Below the pieces are notes generated by a model, which was given only the letters and a program-made list of their open reading frames with translations, had not been told where the DNA came from and ran no database searches. From CAVQJU01 sp963712905 (GTDB taxonomy: Bacteria; Acidobacteriota; Vicinamibacteria; Vicinamibacterales; CAVVIG01): a DNA stretch of 64,000 bases. The number at the start of each line of letters is the position of its first letter. The stretch's first letter is position 1. This document shows positions 1 to 8,898 of this stretch, in pieces. The stretch spans positions 186,001-250,000 of the forward strand of contig CAVQJU010000009.1 of assembly GCA_963712905.1 (NCBI GenBank), given 5' to 3'. The position numbers and the translations under genes are program-made.

Positions 1-557
1 AGGGTGTTGCCGGGGTCGAGCGCCAGTGCTCGGCGAAACGCCTCGACGGCCTCGACGGGCTTGCCGTTCAGCGCGTACGCCACGCCGCTGAGGCTGTGTG
101 CATCCGCGCGGCGCGGATCGAGGCGAACCGCCGCGGCGAACTCGCGCAGCGCATCGTCACGCCGGTCGCGGTCGAGGTACACCGTGCCAAGCGCGACTCT
201 GGCTTCCGCGCTGGCATTGTTCCCGGGCAGCGCGGCCACCATCGACTCGTATGCCCGGATGGCGGCGTCCCACTGCGCGAGCGTTTGCCGCATCACGTCG
301 AGGCTCGCCGACAGCTTCGGGCCTTCGTCGCCGAACGTGCCCGCGACGGCCTCCGTGAACTGCCGCACGCCGGCGACGAACTGGTTCTTGATATCGTGGA
401 TCCGTCCGGCCGGAATCCAGAGGCGATCGCGGTCCGCGCAGTCGGGGCCGGTGCACGGGGCCGTGGCCTGCGCGGCGGCGTGCCCAGAACGGGCTAATGC
501 AATCGCGAGCACGAGCGCCGTCGCCAGGAGCCGAGCTTCGAGCCGTGGCCGCGACAC
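1..557 (-). CDS. Exported TPR-repeat protein, 3' end outside the window
   Basis: On the minus strand an open frame of at least 185 codons starts at GTG 557 with a basic N-terminus and a hydrophobic stretch (LLATALVLAIALA), a likely Sec signal peptide. The mature part continues with CTGPDC and then typical tetratricopeptide helices: AEARVALGTVYLDRDRRDDAL followed by the helix containing AVEAFRRALALDPGN at the window edge. TPR proteins act as protein-interaction scaffolds, and no partner is evident. The gene diverges from the haem protein gene at 596, so the two share a spacer of about 40 bp. An AGGAG lies too far upstream of the GTG to decide the start, so the start is uncertain. The C-terminus is cut by the window edge. 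Confidence 0.7.
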   Translation of the reverse strand, partial: MSRPRLEARLLATALVLAIALARSGHAAAQATAPCTGPDCADRDRLWIPAGRIHDIKNQFVAGVRQFTEAVAGTFGDEGPKLSASLDVMRQTLAQWDAAIRAYESMVAALPGNNASAEARVALGTVYLDRDRRDDALREFAAAVRLDPRRADAHSLSGVAYALNGKPVEAVEAFRRALALDPGNT

Positions 558-595
558 TGTGAACCTGATGGCCCGAATTTTACTCCTAAAGTCTG

Positions 596-3097
596 ATGCT
601 AAAATTGCGGTTGGTGCTCAGACGCTTCTCCCTCGTCATCGCCGTGTGTTTGTGGATCCCGTCCGTGGTCGCGGCCGTAAACGCCGCGGGACAGCCGCAG
701 GTGCCGGCCGCGCCATCGCGCGACGCATCCAGCCTGCGGCCGGTCGTGGATCGCTACTGCGTGGGCTGTCACAGCGCTCGCGTCAAGGCAGCGGGCATCG
801 TGCTCGAAGGTATGGACGGCGCCATGGTCGCCCACGATCCTGCGGTCTGGGAGAAGGTGGTGCGGAAGTTGCGGAGCGGCGCGATGCCCCCGCAGGGACT
901 GCCGCGACCGGATCCGGCAACCTATGACGCCCTCGCCGGATGGCTCGAGACGACGCTGGATCGTGCCGCGCTCGCGCAGCCGAACGCCGGCCGTCCGCTG
1001 GTCCATCGCCTGAACCGGGCGGAATACGCGAACGCGATCCGCGATCTGCTCGCGCTGGACATCGATCCGGCGACGCTGCTGCCGCCAGACGATTCGAGCT
1101 ACGGCTTCGACAACATCGCCGACGTGCTCGGCACCTCGCCTGCGCTGCTCGAAAGCTATCTGACCGCGGCCGGCAAGATCAGCGCGCTCGCGGTCGGCAG
1201 CCCCGCGATGGGTCCGAGCTCGCAGACGTTTCACGTGCGCGGGGACGCCTCGCAGATGGAGCACGTCGAAGGCCTGCCGCTCGGCACGCGCGGTGGTCTC
1301 CTGGTGCGTCCCACGTTCCCGCTCGACGGCGAGTACGTCGTTCAAGGTGAAGCTCCTGCAGACCAACCTCGGATCGATCCGGGGCATCGAGTATCCGGAC
1401 CAGCTCGAGATCGTCATCGACGGCGAGCGGATGCATCTGGCGCCGGTCGGCGGCGCGGCCGAGTACGTCGGCGGCGCCCGAGAACGCGACCGACGTGGCC
1501 AATGCGCATCGAAGCGCGCCTGCAGGTTCGCGTGCAGGCCGAAGGCCGGCCCGCGCGCGGTCGGGGTGACGTTCCTGCAGAAGTCTTCGGCGCAGCGCGG
1601 CAACCACCTGCAGTCGTTCCTGCGGAGCACGCTCATCGCGACCGATCACACGGGCCTGCCGCACATCGAGAGCTTCTCGATCACGGGCCCGTTCAACGCG
1701 ACCGGGTCCGGCGACACGCCGAGCCGGCGGCGCATCTTCTCCTGCGTTCCCGCTGCGCGCGCCAAGCGAAAGCGGCCTGCGCGGAGAACATTATCGCCAC
1801 GCTCGCGCGGCGGGCGTTCCGGCGTCCGGTCACGACGCCGGAGATGGGCCGTCTGATCGCGTTTTACGAGACGGGCCGAAGCGAGGGTACGTTCGAACAC
1901 GGTATCGAGCTGGCGCTGCGGGCGATTCTCGCGAGCCCGAAGTTCGCGTTCCGCGTCGAAAGCGATCCGGCGCAGGCGGCGCCTGGTTCGACGTACCGGA
2001 TCAGCGACCTCGAGCTGGCGTCGCGGCTGTCGTTCTTTCTCTGGAGCAGCATCCCCGACGACGAGCTCGCTCGACGCTCGCGGCGCAGGGCCGGCTGAAG
2101 GATCCGGCCGTCCTCGAACAGCAGGTGCGCCGGATGCTCGCGGATCCGAACGCGCGGACGCGCTCGTCGAGCAACTTCGCCGGCCAGTGGCTGTACCTGC
2201 GCAACCTGCGCGGCTTCGAGCCCGACAAGAACGAGTTCCCCGATTTCGACGACAACCTGCGGCAGGGCCTGCAGCGCGAGACGGAGCTGTTCTTCGGCAG
2301 CATCATGCGCGAGGACCGCAGCGTCCTCGAGCTGATGACCGCCGACTACACGTTCGTCAACGAGCGGCTCGCGAAGCACTACGGGATTCCGCACGTCTAC
2401 GGCAGCCAGTTCCGCCGCGTCCCGGTGCACGACGAAGCGCGGAAGGGGCTGCTCGGGCAGGGCAGCATCCTGCATGGTGACGTCGCACGCCGATCGAACC
2501 TCGCCGGTCGTGCGCGGCAAGTGGATTCTGGACAACCTGCTCGGCACGCCGCCGCCGCCGCCGCCGGCGGACGTGCCCGCCGCTCAAGGACAACCAGGAC
2601 GACGGCAAGCCGCAGTCGCTGCGCGAGCGGATGGAGGAGCACCGCTCGAATCCCGCGTGCGCCGTCGTGCCACAAGGTCATGGACCCGCTCGGCTTCGCG
2701 CTCGAGAACTTCGACGCCGTCGGCGCCTGGCGGACGTCGCGACGACGGCGACGCCGATCGACGCGTCGGGTCAGCTCGCGGACGGCACGCCGATCGACGG
2801 CGTCGTGTCGCTGCGCCGCGCGCTGCTGCAGCGGCCCGAGATCGTTCGTCGTCGACGATGACCGAGAAGATGCTGACGTACGCGCTGGGCCGGGGCCTCG
2901 TCGCCGTACGACATGCCCGCGGTCCGCGCGATCGTGCGCGGCGCGGCCGGCGCAGCGACTATCGCTTCTCGTCGCTCGTGCTGGGCATCGTCAACAGCGT
3001 GCCGTTTCAGATGCGGACGAAGGCTGGCAACTTAGAAGGTAGCTGGCACTTTCAGAGCCGCCGACGTCAGCTGAGCTGCTGGAGTTCGGGCTGCTGA
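596..3097 (+). pseudogene. PSD/DUF1592-type c-haem protein, copy 1, multiply frameshifted
   Basis: This is the first of three paralogues (intact one at 8895). It begins with a signal peptide (residues about 1-27) and the haem motif CVGCH, then the DUF1587-like region (HRLNRAEYANAIRDLLALD), the DUF1592 region (IATLARRAFRRPV, RISDLELASRLSFFLWSS), the DUF1588 region (FAGQWLYLRNL, NEFPDFDDNL, TSPVVRGKWILDNLLGTP) and the DUF1585-like end. These pieces lie in different frames. Against copies 2 and 3 the frame changes near 1340, 1490, 1545, 1775, 2070, 2475, 2575, 2668, 2745, 2850, 2905 and 2945. Those I could resolve are one-base insertions, for example an extra T at about 1340 and an extra A at about 2475. 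The second haem motif (ACxxCH) is split by the lesion at 2668. The conserved residues themselves are kept, so either decay is very recent or the sequence carries insertion errors. Confidence 0.8.
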
Positions 3098-3115
3098 GTC
3101 GGAGTCGAGATGTTC

Positions 3116-4438
3116 ATGTTCATCGAGGAAATCGCTGCCGCGCCGGACGTTCCTCCGCGCCGCCGGGGCCACGCTGGCGCTGCCGCTGCTCGAGTCGATG
3201 ATTCCGGCCGCGACGGCGCTCGCCAGGACGGCCGCGGCGCCGCAGCGCCGCCTGGGGTTCGTCTACATCCCGCACGGCGTCATCATGGACGACTGGACGC
3301 CGCAGGGCGCCAGCGCGGGTTTCGAACTCCCGCCGATCCTCAAGCCGCTCGAGCCGTTCCGCGACTCGCTCGTCGTCGTCAGCAACCTCACGGCGCCGCC
3401 GAGCAACGGCAGTCACGCGACGGCGTCCGGGTCGGATGGCTGACCGGCATGTCGCCGAAGCGGACCGACGGTCCGGATTTCCGCGCGGGCACGACCATCG
3501 ATCAGCTGGTCGCGCAGGCCATCGGGCAGGACACGACGTTTCCCGTCGCTCGAGGTCGCGACCGAGGACTTCACCGGCCTGGTCGGCGCCTGCGATCCCG
3601 GCTACAGCTGCGCGTACATGAACACGCTCAACTGGCAGACGCCGACGACGCCGCTGCCGATGGAGATCAACCCGCGGACGCTGTTCGACCGGATGTTCGG
3701 CGGCGGCAACACCCGCGAAGAGCGCCTCGCGCGCATGCGCACCGACCGCAGCGTGCTCGATCTGGTCAAGGCCGACCTGGCCGATCTGTCGAGCGACCTC
3801 GGGCCGACCGACAAGGCGCGGCTCGACGAGTACCTCGGTCACGTGCGCGAGGTCGAGCGCCGGATTCAGCGGACCGAGCAGCAGGCCGACACGCAGCTCG
3901 CCGTGCCGGGCGCGCCGGTCGGCGTTCCGGAATCGTTCGAGGAGCACGTCGCCGTGCTGTTCGACCTGCTGGCGCTGGCCTACGAGGCGGATCTGACCCG
4001 GGTGTTCACGTTCATGATGGCGCGCGAAGTCAGCCAGCGGACGTATCCGCAGATCGGCGTGACCGAGCCGCATCATTCGATCTCGCACCACGGGAACAAG
4101 CCGGACAAGATCGCCGGTCACGCGAAGCATCAACGTCTACCACATGCAGCTGTTCGCCAGATTCCTGCAGCGTCTGCGGTCGACGCAGGACGGCGACGGG
4201 ACGCTGCTCGATCATTCGCTGATCGTCTACGGCAGCGGCATGAGCAACGGCAACGGGCACACGCCGTCGCCCGCTGCCGCTCGCAGTGATCGGCCAGGGC
4301 GCCGGCCTCGTCAAGGGCGACCGGCATCTCGTCGCGCCGGACCAGACGCCGATGGCCAACGTCTTGCTGGACGTCGGCGCCAAGTTCGGCGTCAACGTCG
4401 AGACCTTCGGCATCAGCACCGGCCGGCTCGAGCTTTAG
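3116..4438 (+). pseudogene. DUF1552 (HXXSHH) Tat-exported protein, copy 1, frameshifted
   Basis: This gene follows copy 1 of the haem protein by 18 bp. Once frames are joined it reads MFIEKSLPRRTFLRAAGATLALPLLESM, a twin-arginine signal matching the paralogues at 11341 and 17500, then RRLGFVYIPHGVIMDDW, LPMEINPRTLFDRMFG and the family motif EPHHSISHH. Frame changes are near 3128 (extra G), 3435 (two extra bases), 3543 (extra T), 4122 (extra A) and 4270 (extra C). The central 3618-4120 stretch is uninterrupted. The family has no assigned reaction; it is known as the HXXSHH domain and is usually found next to DUF1592-type haem proteins. The other apparent start at 3110 is six bases upstream. 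The paralogues begin MFIxK, which favours 3116. Confidence 0.8.
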
Positions 4439-4441
4439 TCC

Positions 4442-5959
4442 ATGGCCCTTGGTTCCTGGTCCCTGGTCCGTCCCTGGTCCTCGGCCCTGTGGTCCTGCGC
4501 ACTGCTGCTTTACGCGGCGGTTGCGGTTCACGCGGCCGCCGGACGCTGACGCGCAGCTCATCGCCGCCGTGAGGCAGCGGACAGCCCGCGGTGGCTCGCG
4601 CAGCTGCTCTCACAGCAGCACGCCGACGCCAACGCCCGCGAGGCCGACGGTACGACGGCCCTCCACTGGGCGGTCCGCAGCGACGATCTCGAGACCACGC
4701 AACTGCTGATTCGCGCGGGCGCCAACGCGGACGCCGCCAACCGCTACGGCGTGACGCCGCTTGCGCTGGCGGCCACAAACGGCAACGCCGCGACAATGGC
4801 CGCGCTGCTCAAGGCAGGCGCCGATCCGAACGCCGCGACGCCCACCGGGGAGACCGTCCTGATGACGGCTGCCCGAACCGGCAGGATCCGACGCGGTGAC
4901 GTCTGCTGCTCGAGCAACCGGTCAACGTGAACGCGAAGGAGGGCTCGTTCGGCGAGACGGCGCTGATGTGGGCGGCGGCGGAAGACCACGCGGACGTCAC
5001 CAGGCTGCTCGTCGCCAGAGGCGCGAACATCGACGCGCGATCGGATCTGGTGGACCTGCCGAAGGTGCCGGTCGATTTCGCGACCATGGTGACCACGGCG
5101 ATGCCGCGCGGCGGCCTGACGCCGTTGATGTTCGCGGCCCGCCAGGGAGCGCTCGGCGCCGCGCGCGCGCTGGCGGACGCGGGCGCGAACCTGAACCTCG
5201 ACCGATCCGGACGGCATGAGCGCGCTCGTGATCGCGATCATCAACGGGCACCACGAGGTGGCTTCGGCGCTGCTCGACAAGGGCGCCGACCCCAACGTCG
5301 CCGACACGGCGGGCATGGCGGCCCTCTATGCCGCCGTGGACATGCATACCGCCGATCCGCTGATCAATCGTCCGCCGACGCGCGTCAGCGGCAGCGTGGA
5401 CGGCGTCGAGATCGTCCGCCGGCTCCTCGCGCACGGGGCGACCGTCAACGCGCGGCTCAAAGCGCCCCTGCTCCAGCGGCAGCACAACGGCGGCGATCCG
5501 AACCTCGGCGAGGGCGCGACGCCGCTCATGCGGGCTGCGAGGAGCGGCGACGTCGCGCTCATGCGGCTGTTGCTCGATGGCGGCGCGGACCTGACGCTGA
5601 CGACGCGGGCGGGGACGACGCCGCTGCTGTTTGCGACCGGTCCCGCGCGGCGCAAGTCGGACAAGACGGCGATCGAAGCGATCCGGCTGTGCCTGGATCG
5701 CGGCGCCGACATCAACGCCGCCGATGCGAACGGCCAGACCGCGCTGCACCTCGCCGTCACGCAGGCCGACAGCATCGTGTCGTTCCTGGCTGAGCGGGGC
5801 GCGAAGCTCGACGTGAAGGACCGGCAGGGCCGGACGCCGCTCGATGTCGCGCTCGGGGCGGGTGACGCCGGCGGTGGACGCGGCGCCCGCGGCCGCGGCC
5901 CGGCAGGCCCACGCGAGAGCACGGTCGCCCTGCTGCGGCAGTTGATGGCCCGCCAGTAG
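4442..5959 (+). pseudogene. Exported ankyrin-repeat protein, copy 1, frameshifted in its first half
   Basis: This is the third gene of module 1, starting 3 bases after the DUF1552 stop. The first ATG gives a hydrophobic leader (SALWSCALLLYAAVAVHAA) written in a CCCTGGT-rich low-complexity stretch. Ankyrin units follow: DGTTALHWAVRSDD, NRYGVTPLALAATNGNA, LMTAARTGR, GETALMWAAAEDHADV, LTPLMFAARQGALGAA, and from 5216 an unbroken frame of 247 codons ending in GRTPLDVALGAGD. Frame changes relative to copy 2 (12675) fall near 4540, 4580, 4890-4910 and 5203. No enzyme domain is visible; ankyrin arrays bind proteins. The TAG stop at 5957 belongs to the REP-like element that follows. Confidence 0.8.
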
Positions 5960-6023
5960 CGCGGCCCTTTCAGGGCCGCGGCAGATGCTGGCCCGTCCGG
6001 CGGCCCTGAAAGGGCCGCCCTAC
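5956..6023. repeat. REP-like double hairpin supplying both convergent stop codons
   Basis: The element opens with GTAGCGCGG and closes with CCGCCCTAC. It contains two copies of the GCGGCCCT/AGGGCCGC hairpin, one in each orientation, separated by about 20 bases. The TAG of the left end is the stop of the ankyrin gene (5957-5959). The CTA of the right end is the stop of the minus-strand hydrolase (6020-6022). Related elements lie at 7246, 11278, 20265 and 22431. It could act as a bidirectional terminator, but no T-tract follows. Confidence 0.85.
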
Positions 6024-6910
6024 TTCGTGAGCTCGCCGAAAATAGCGCGTGTGCTGGCTGTTGCCCGGTCGACGGGCGCCGTGTAGCCGGCGTACTTGCC
6101 GGCCGGCACCTTCCAGCTGTCCACGCTCTCCCCAATTGACATCCCGTGACCGAATCCGGACACCGCACCGTCGCGGAAGTCGCGGCAGAAACGCGCGTAC
6201 TCCTCGAGATCTTTCATCGTCATCAGCGGACCGTGACCGGGGATGATCGTGTCGATGTTCTTGAGGCCGGCGGCGGCCTTCGCAAGCGTGTCGGGGTAGG
6301 CGAGACCGCTGCCGCCGTTGGCGAGGTCAATCGGAGGCGGCTGTTTCGAGCCCAGCATGTCGCCGGCGTGGACGATCCGGAGAGCCGGGAACACGACCCA
6401 CGCGTCGCCGTTCGTGTGGCCGGCGCCGAAATAGTAAAGATCAACGCGGTCCTTGCCGCCCCCGAGCGTCATCTTTTCCTTGAACATCAGCTTGGGCAGG
6501 TAGTTCACCTTGAGGCCCTTGAACGCCTCCTGGCGATCCATGTTGAGCCGGGTGTTCTGCTGGGCCACGATTTCGACCGACGTCGGGAAGAACTCGTTGC
6601 TGCCCGTGTGGTCGCCGTGCGCGTGCGTGTTGATGATCGTCGTGACCGGCTTGTTCGTCACGGACTTGATCTTGTCGAGGATCGGCTGCCCCCAGCCCGC
6701 CAGCTTGGTGTCGACGAGCACGACGCCAAGATCGGTGACGAAGACCGCGGTGTTCCCGCCGCCGCCGGTCAGGAGGTAGAGGTTGTCCTTCAGTTTCTGC
6801 AGTTCGACGACTTTCGGGCCCTCGGCCGGAGCCTGCCCGGAGAGCCTTGTGACCTGGAGCGAAGCCGCGCCGGCCACGACGAGCGCCGTGAGCACCCATA
6901 CCCTTGTCAT
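6020..6910 (-). CDS. Exported metallo-beta-lactamase-fold hydrolase
   Basis: This 296-residue protein has a signal peptide (residues 1-25). The zinc ligands of the metallo-beta-lactamase superfamily are complete: HAHGDH at 96-101, H165 in GHTNGD, D184 in HAGD and H226 in IPGHG. The family hydrolyses beta-lactams, lactones, thioesters or other substrates, and the specificity cannot be read from the sequence. The N-terminal part (LYLLTGGGGNTAVFVTDLGVVLVDT) is typical of the broad periplasmic branch rather than of a proven resistance enzyme, so I would not call it a carbapenemase. It converges on ankyrin copy 1 across the REP-like element and diverges from the small gene at 6993. Confidence 0.85.
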   Translation of the reverse strand: MTRVWVLTALVVAGAASLQVTRLSGQAPAEGPKVVELQKLKDNLYLLTGGGGNTAVFVTDLGVVLVDTKLAGWGQPILDKIKSVTNKPVTTIINTHAHGDHTGSNEFFPTSVEIVAQQNTRLNMDRQEAFKGLKVNYLPKLMFKEKMTLGGGKDRVDLYYFGAGHTNGDAWVVFPALRIVHAGDMLGSKQPPPIDLANGGSGLAYPDTLAKAAAGLKNIDTIIPGHGPLMTMKDLEEYARFCRDFRDGAVSGFGHGMSIGESVDSWKVPAGKYAGYTAPVDRATASTRAIFGELTK

Positions 6911-6992
6911 AGCCCCACATTCTACTGAAAGGAAGCGGCCCTATACTTCTGTCGGATTGATTCGCGGAACTCGGAGGTCTGCCGGAGGGAAC

Positions 6993-7181
6993 ATGAAGGA
7001 CGTGAAGCTTGTGCTCAGCCTCGAGCAACGGGACCAGATCCTGAGGGCCGCTGAGGCCATTCAGCGCCAGCTCGAGAAGATCGCCGGCAAGTCGGAGTGG
7101 CAGGCGCGTTATGTCGTCGACACGAACCTGTTCATCATCAAGGCGAACCTGACCAACCTTCCGCGGGCCAGCGCAAACTGA
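6993..7181 (+). CDS. Small hypothetical protein, 62 residues
   Basis: ATG at 6993 is preceded by a good ribosome-binding site (GGAGGGA, spaced 3 bases from the ATG) and opens a 62-codon frame: MKDVKLVLSLEQRDQILRAAEAI continuing to a predicted amphipathic helix with QRQLEKIAGK and a C-terminal VDTNLFIIKANLTNLP. There is no signal peptide and no recognised domain. The composition (balanced charge, helical) looks like a real cytosolic protein. Its only neighbours are the divergent hydrolase and, after a 130-bp spacer with a REP-like element, the SnoaL-like operon. Confidence 0.6.
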   Translation: MKDVKLVLSLEQRDQILRAAEAIQRQLEKIAGKSEWQARYVVDTNLFIIKANLTNLPRASAN

Positions 7182-7245
7182 CGCGAGCCGGAGGCGTCTT
7201 GCCCGGCTATCGGCGTTGTGGTACTAAGACCACGTTGCAAAACCT

Positions 7246-7297
7246 GTAGGGCGGGGCTTTCAGCCCCGCCTCCGCGGCCCTGAAAGGGCCGCGCTAC
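7246..7297. repeat. REP-like double hairpin
   Basis: GTAGGGCGGGG...GCGCTAC with two hairpins: GGCGGGGC/GCCCCGCC at 7250-7270 (loop TTTCA) and GCGGCCC/GGGCCGC at 7274-7292 (loop TGAAA). It has the same layout as the elements at 11278, 20265 and 22431. It lies in the 130-bp spacer before the SnoaL-like operon. Apart from this element I see nothing else in the spacer. Confidence 0.85.
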
Positions 7298-7312
7298 CTG
7301 GAACCAAAGACG

Positions 7313-8401
7313 ATGAATCGTTCGAAGGCCGTACTTGTCGTCACGCTCGGACTCGCGGTGCTCGCGCAGGCCGCGGTGTCGTCGCAAAAGGCGGCGAAGC
7401 GTCCGCCGAAGCCGATGGCGCTCACCGCCCTCGACTACATCGAGATCAAGCAACTGGTGAACCGTTACGCGTTCGCCGTGGACACGGGCAGCAACAACGG
7501 CTACGACTACGCGGACCTGTTCGCGGCCGACGGTGAATTCATGCGGCCTTACGCAAGAGGCCGCGAGCAGCTGGCGGCGCTGGCCCGCGGGGCGCGCCTC
7601 GGGCCCGCGAACACCGTGCACTACATCATGAATCACGTGATCGAGCCGACGCCGCAGGGCGCCGTCGGGCGGCAATACCTCGTCGAGCTCAATTTCGATA
7701 TCCCACGGGATCCTGCCGCCGCCCCGCAGGGCCGTGGCGCCGGTCCGATTGACCAATGGGCGCAAATCGGCCGCAAGAACGGCGAGCTGGCGCGGACGGG
7801 CGGCCACTACGAGGACGTGTACGTGAAGACGGAGGACGGCTGGCGCTTCAGGAAGCGCGACTTCGTCCCGTCGCGAAGCGGCCTGTTCCCGGCGCCGCTG
7901 CCGCCGCCCCGCATCCCCGCCGACGCCGACCCGAAGGCCATCGCCGGCCCCGCGCCGCCGGCGCGTTTCACGCCGCCGACGAGGCAGACGACGCTGACGG
8001 CCATGGACTACATCGAGATTCAGCAGCTGGTGTCGAGTTACGGCCACGCGCTGGACTCCGGATACGGCACCGGCGAGAACGGCGAGCCCTACGCGAAGCT
8101 CTACACGCCCGACGCGGCGTTTGCCGGGGCGGTGGGCCACGATCAGATGGTGGCGCTCGCGCACCAGCAGCCGCGCGGTCCGGATTACGTGCGCCATTAC
8201 CTGACCAATCACGTCATCGAGCCGACGCCGGACGGCGTGAAAGGCAAGGAATATCTGATCGTGATCGACAACGGCGAGAACGGGAAGCCGAGCACGATCT
8301 TCCTCGGCGGCCACTACGAGGAGACGTACGAGAAGACGCCCGAGGGCTGGCGATTCAAAACACGCCGGTTGGTAACTCCAAGATCAGGGTCGCAGCCATG
8401 A
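7313..8401 (+). CDS. Exported protein with two SnoaL-like (NTF2-fold) domains
   Basis: The protein has 362 residues and a signal peptide (residues 1-22). Two copies of the same domain follow. Domain 1 (about 35-190) contains TALDYIEIKQLVNRYAFAVDTG, YADLFAADGEF and GGHYEDVYVKTEDGWRFRKR. Domain 2 (about 225-360) contains TAMDYIEIQQLVSSYGHALDSG, YAKLYTPDAAF and GGHYEETYEKTPEGWRFK. The pattern matches SnoaL_4-type NTF2-like proteins, a fold used by cyclases, dehydratases and non-catalytic binding proteins, so the activity is unknown. The TGA stop overlaps the ATG of the next gene (ATGA), so translation is probably coupled. This is the first gene of an operon running to 11273. Confidence 0.85.
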   Translation: MNRSKAVLVVTLGLAVLAQAAVSSQKAAKRPPKPMALTALDYIEIKQLVNRYAFAVDTGSNNGYDYADLFAADGEFMRPYARGREQLAALARGARLGPANTVHYIMNHVIEPTPQGAVGRQYLVELNFDIPRDPAAAPQGRGAGPIDQWAQIGRKNGELARTGGHYEDVYVKTEDGWRFRKRDFVPSRSGLFPAPLPPPRIPADADPKAIAGPAPPARFTPPTRQTTLTAMDYIEIQQLVSSYGHALDSGYGTGENGEPYAKLYTPDAAFAGAVGHDQMVALAHQQPRGPDYVRHYLTNHVIEPTPDGVKGKEYLIVIDNGENGKPSTIFLGGHYEETYEKTPEGWRFKTRRLVTPRSGSQP

Positions 8402-8898
8402 CGAGGTGGATCGCGACGCTTGCAATCGTTTCAAGCATGGCCGTGGCATCCTCGGCCGCGGCGCCCGCGCTGACCGCCATGGACTACGTCGAAATCCAGC
8501 AGCTGGTCGCACGCACGTCGTTCGCGCTGGACACGGCAGCGGACAACGGCATTGCATTCGCGCAGCTTTTCACCGCCGATGGCCGATTCACGTCGAAGAC
8601 GGGCCAGGGGCATGAGGTGAAGGGCCGCGAGCAACTCGCGGCGTTCGCGATGGGGGATCTGGCACACCGTGGACCCGCGTATGTGCGCGACTACGTGACC
8701 AACCACATCATCCAACCCGCGCCTGAAGGCGCCACAGGGCGCGTGTACCTGGTCTGGATCGAAGTTGAGGAAAACGGACACCCTGGCGTCATACAGAGCG
8801 GCGGCCGCTACGAGGACGTGTACGTCCGAACGCCGGCGGGCTGGCGCATCAGGACGCGGACGTTCGTGCCTTCGAAGCTCGGGCCCCGCCAGCCGTGA
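8398..8898 (+). CDS. Exported single-domain SnoaL-like protein
   Basis: This 166-residue protein has a signal peptide (residues 1-21) and one NTF2-like domain: TAMDYVEIQQLVARTSFALDTAADN, AQLFTADGRF, YVTNHIIQPAPEGATG and GGRYEDVYVRTPAGWRIRTR. It overlaps the preceding gene by ATGA and the following haem protein gene by GTGA, which is strong evidence for one co-translated unit. It is a paralogue of the units at 7313, 20335, 20863, 22483 and 23072. Confidence 0.85.
   Translation: MTRWIATLAIVSSMAVASSAAAPALTAMDYVEIQQLVARTSFALDTAADNGIAFAQLFTADGRFTSKTGQGHEVKGREQLAAFAMGDLAHRGPAYVRDYVTNHIIQPAPEGATGRVYLVWIEVEENGHPGVIQSGGRYEDVYVRTPAGWRIRTRTFVPSKLGPRQP

Noticed and set aside
4..927. A 307-codon plus-strand frame over the TPR gene and the haem gene start
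   Set aside because: Low-complexity Ser/Arg/Ala composition; the minus strand encodes TPR helices here and the haem protein signal peptide and CxxCH are in another plus frame.
6020..6910. Carbapenemase or other beta-lactam resistance gene
   Set aside because: Only the general metallo-beta-lactamase-fold ligands are visible; the sequence does not show hallmarks of a characterised resistance enzyme, and the superfamily is functionally broad.
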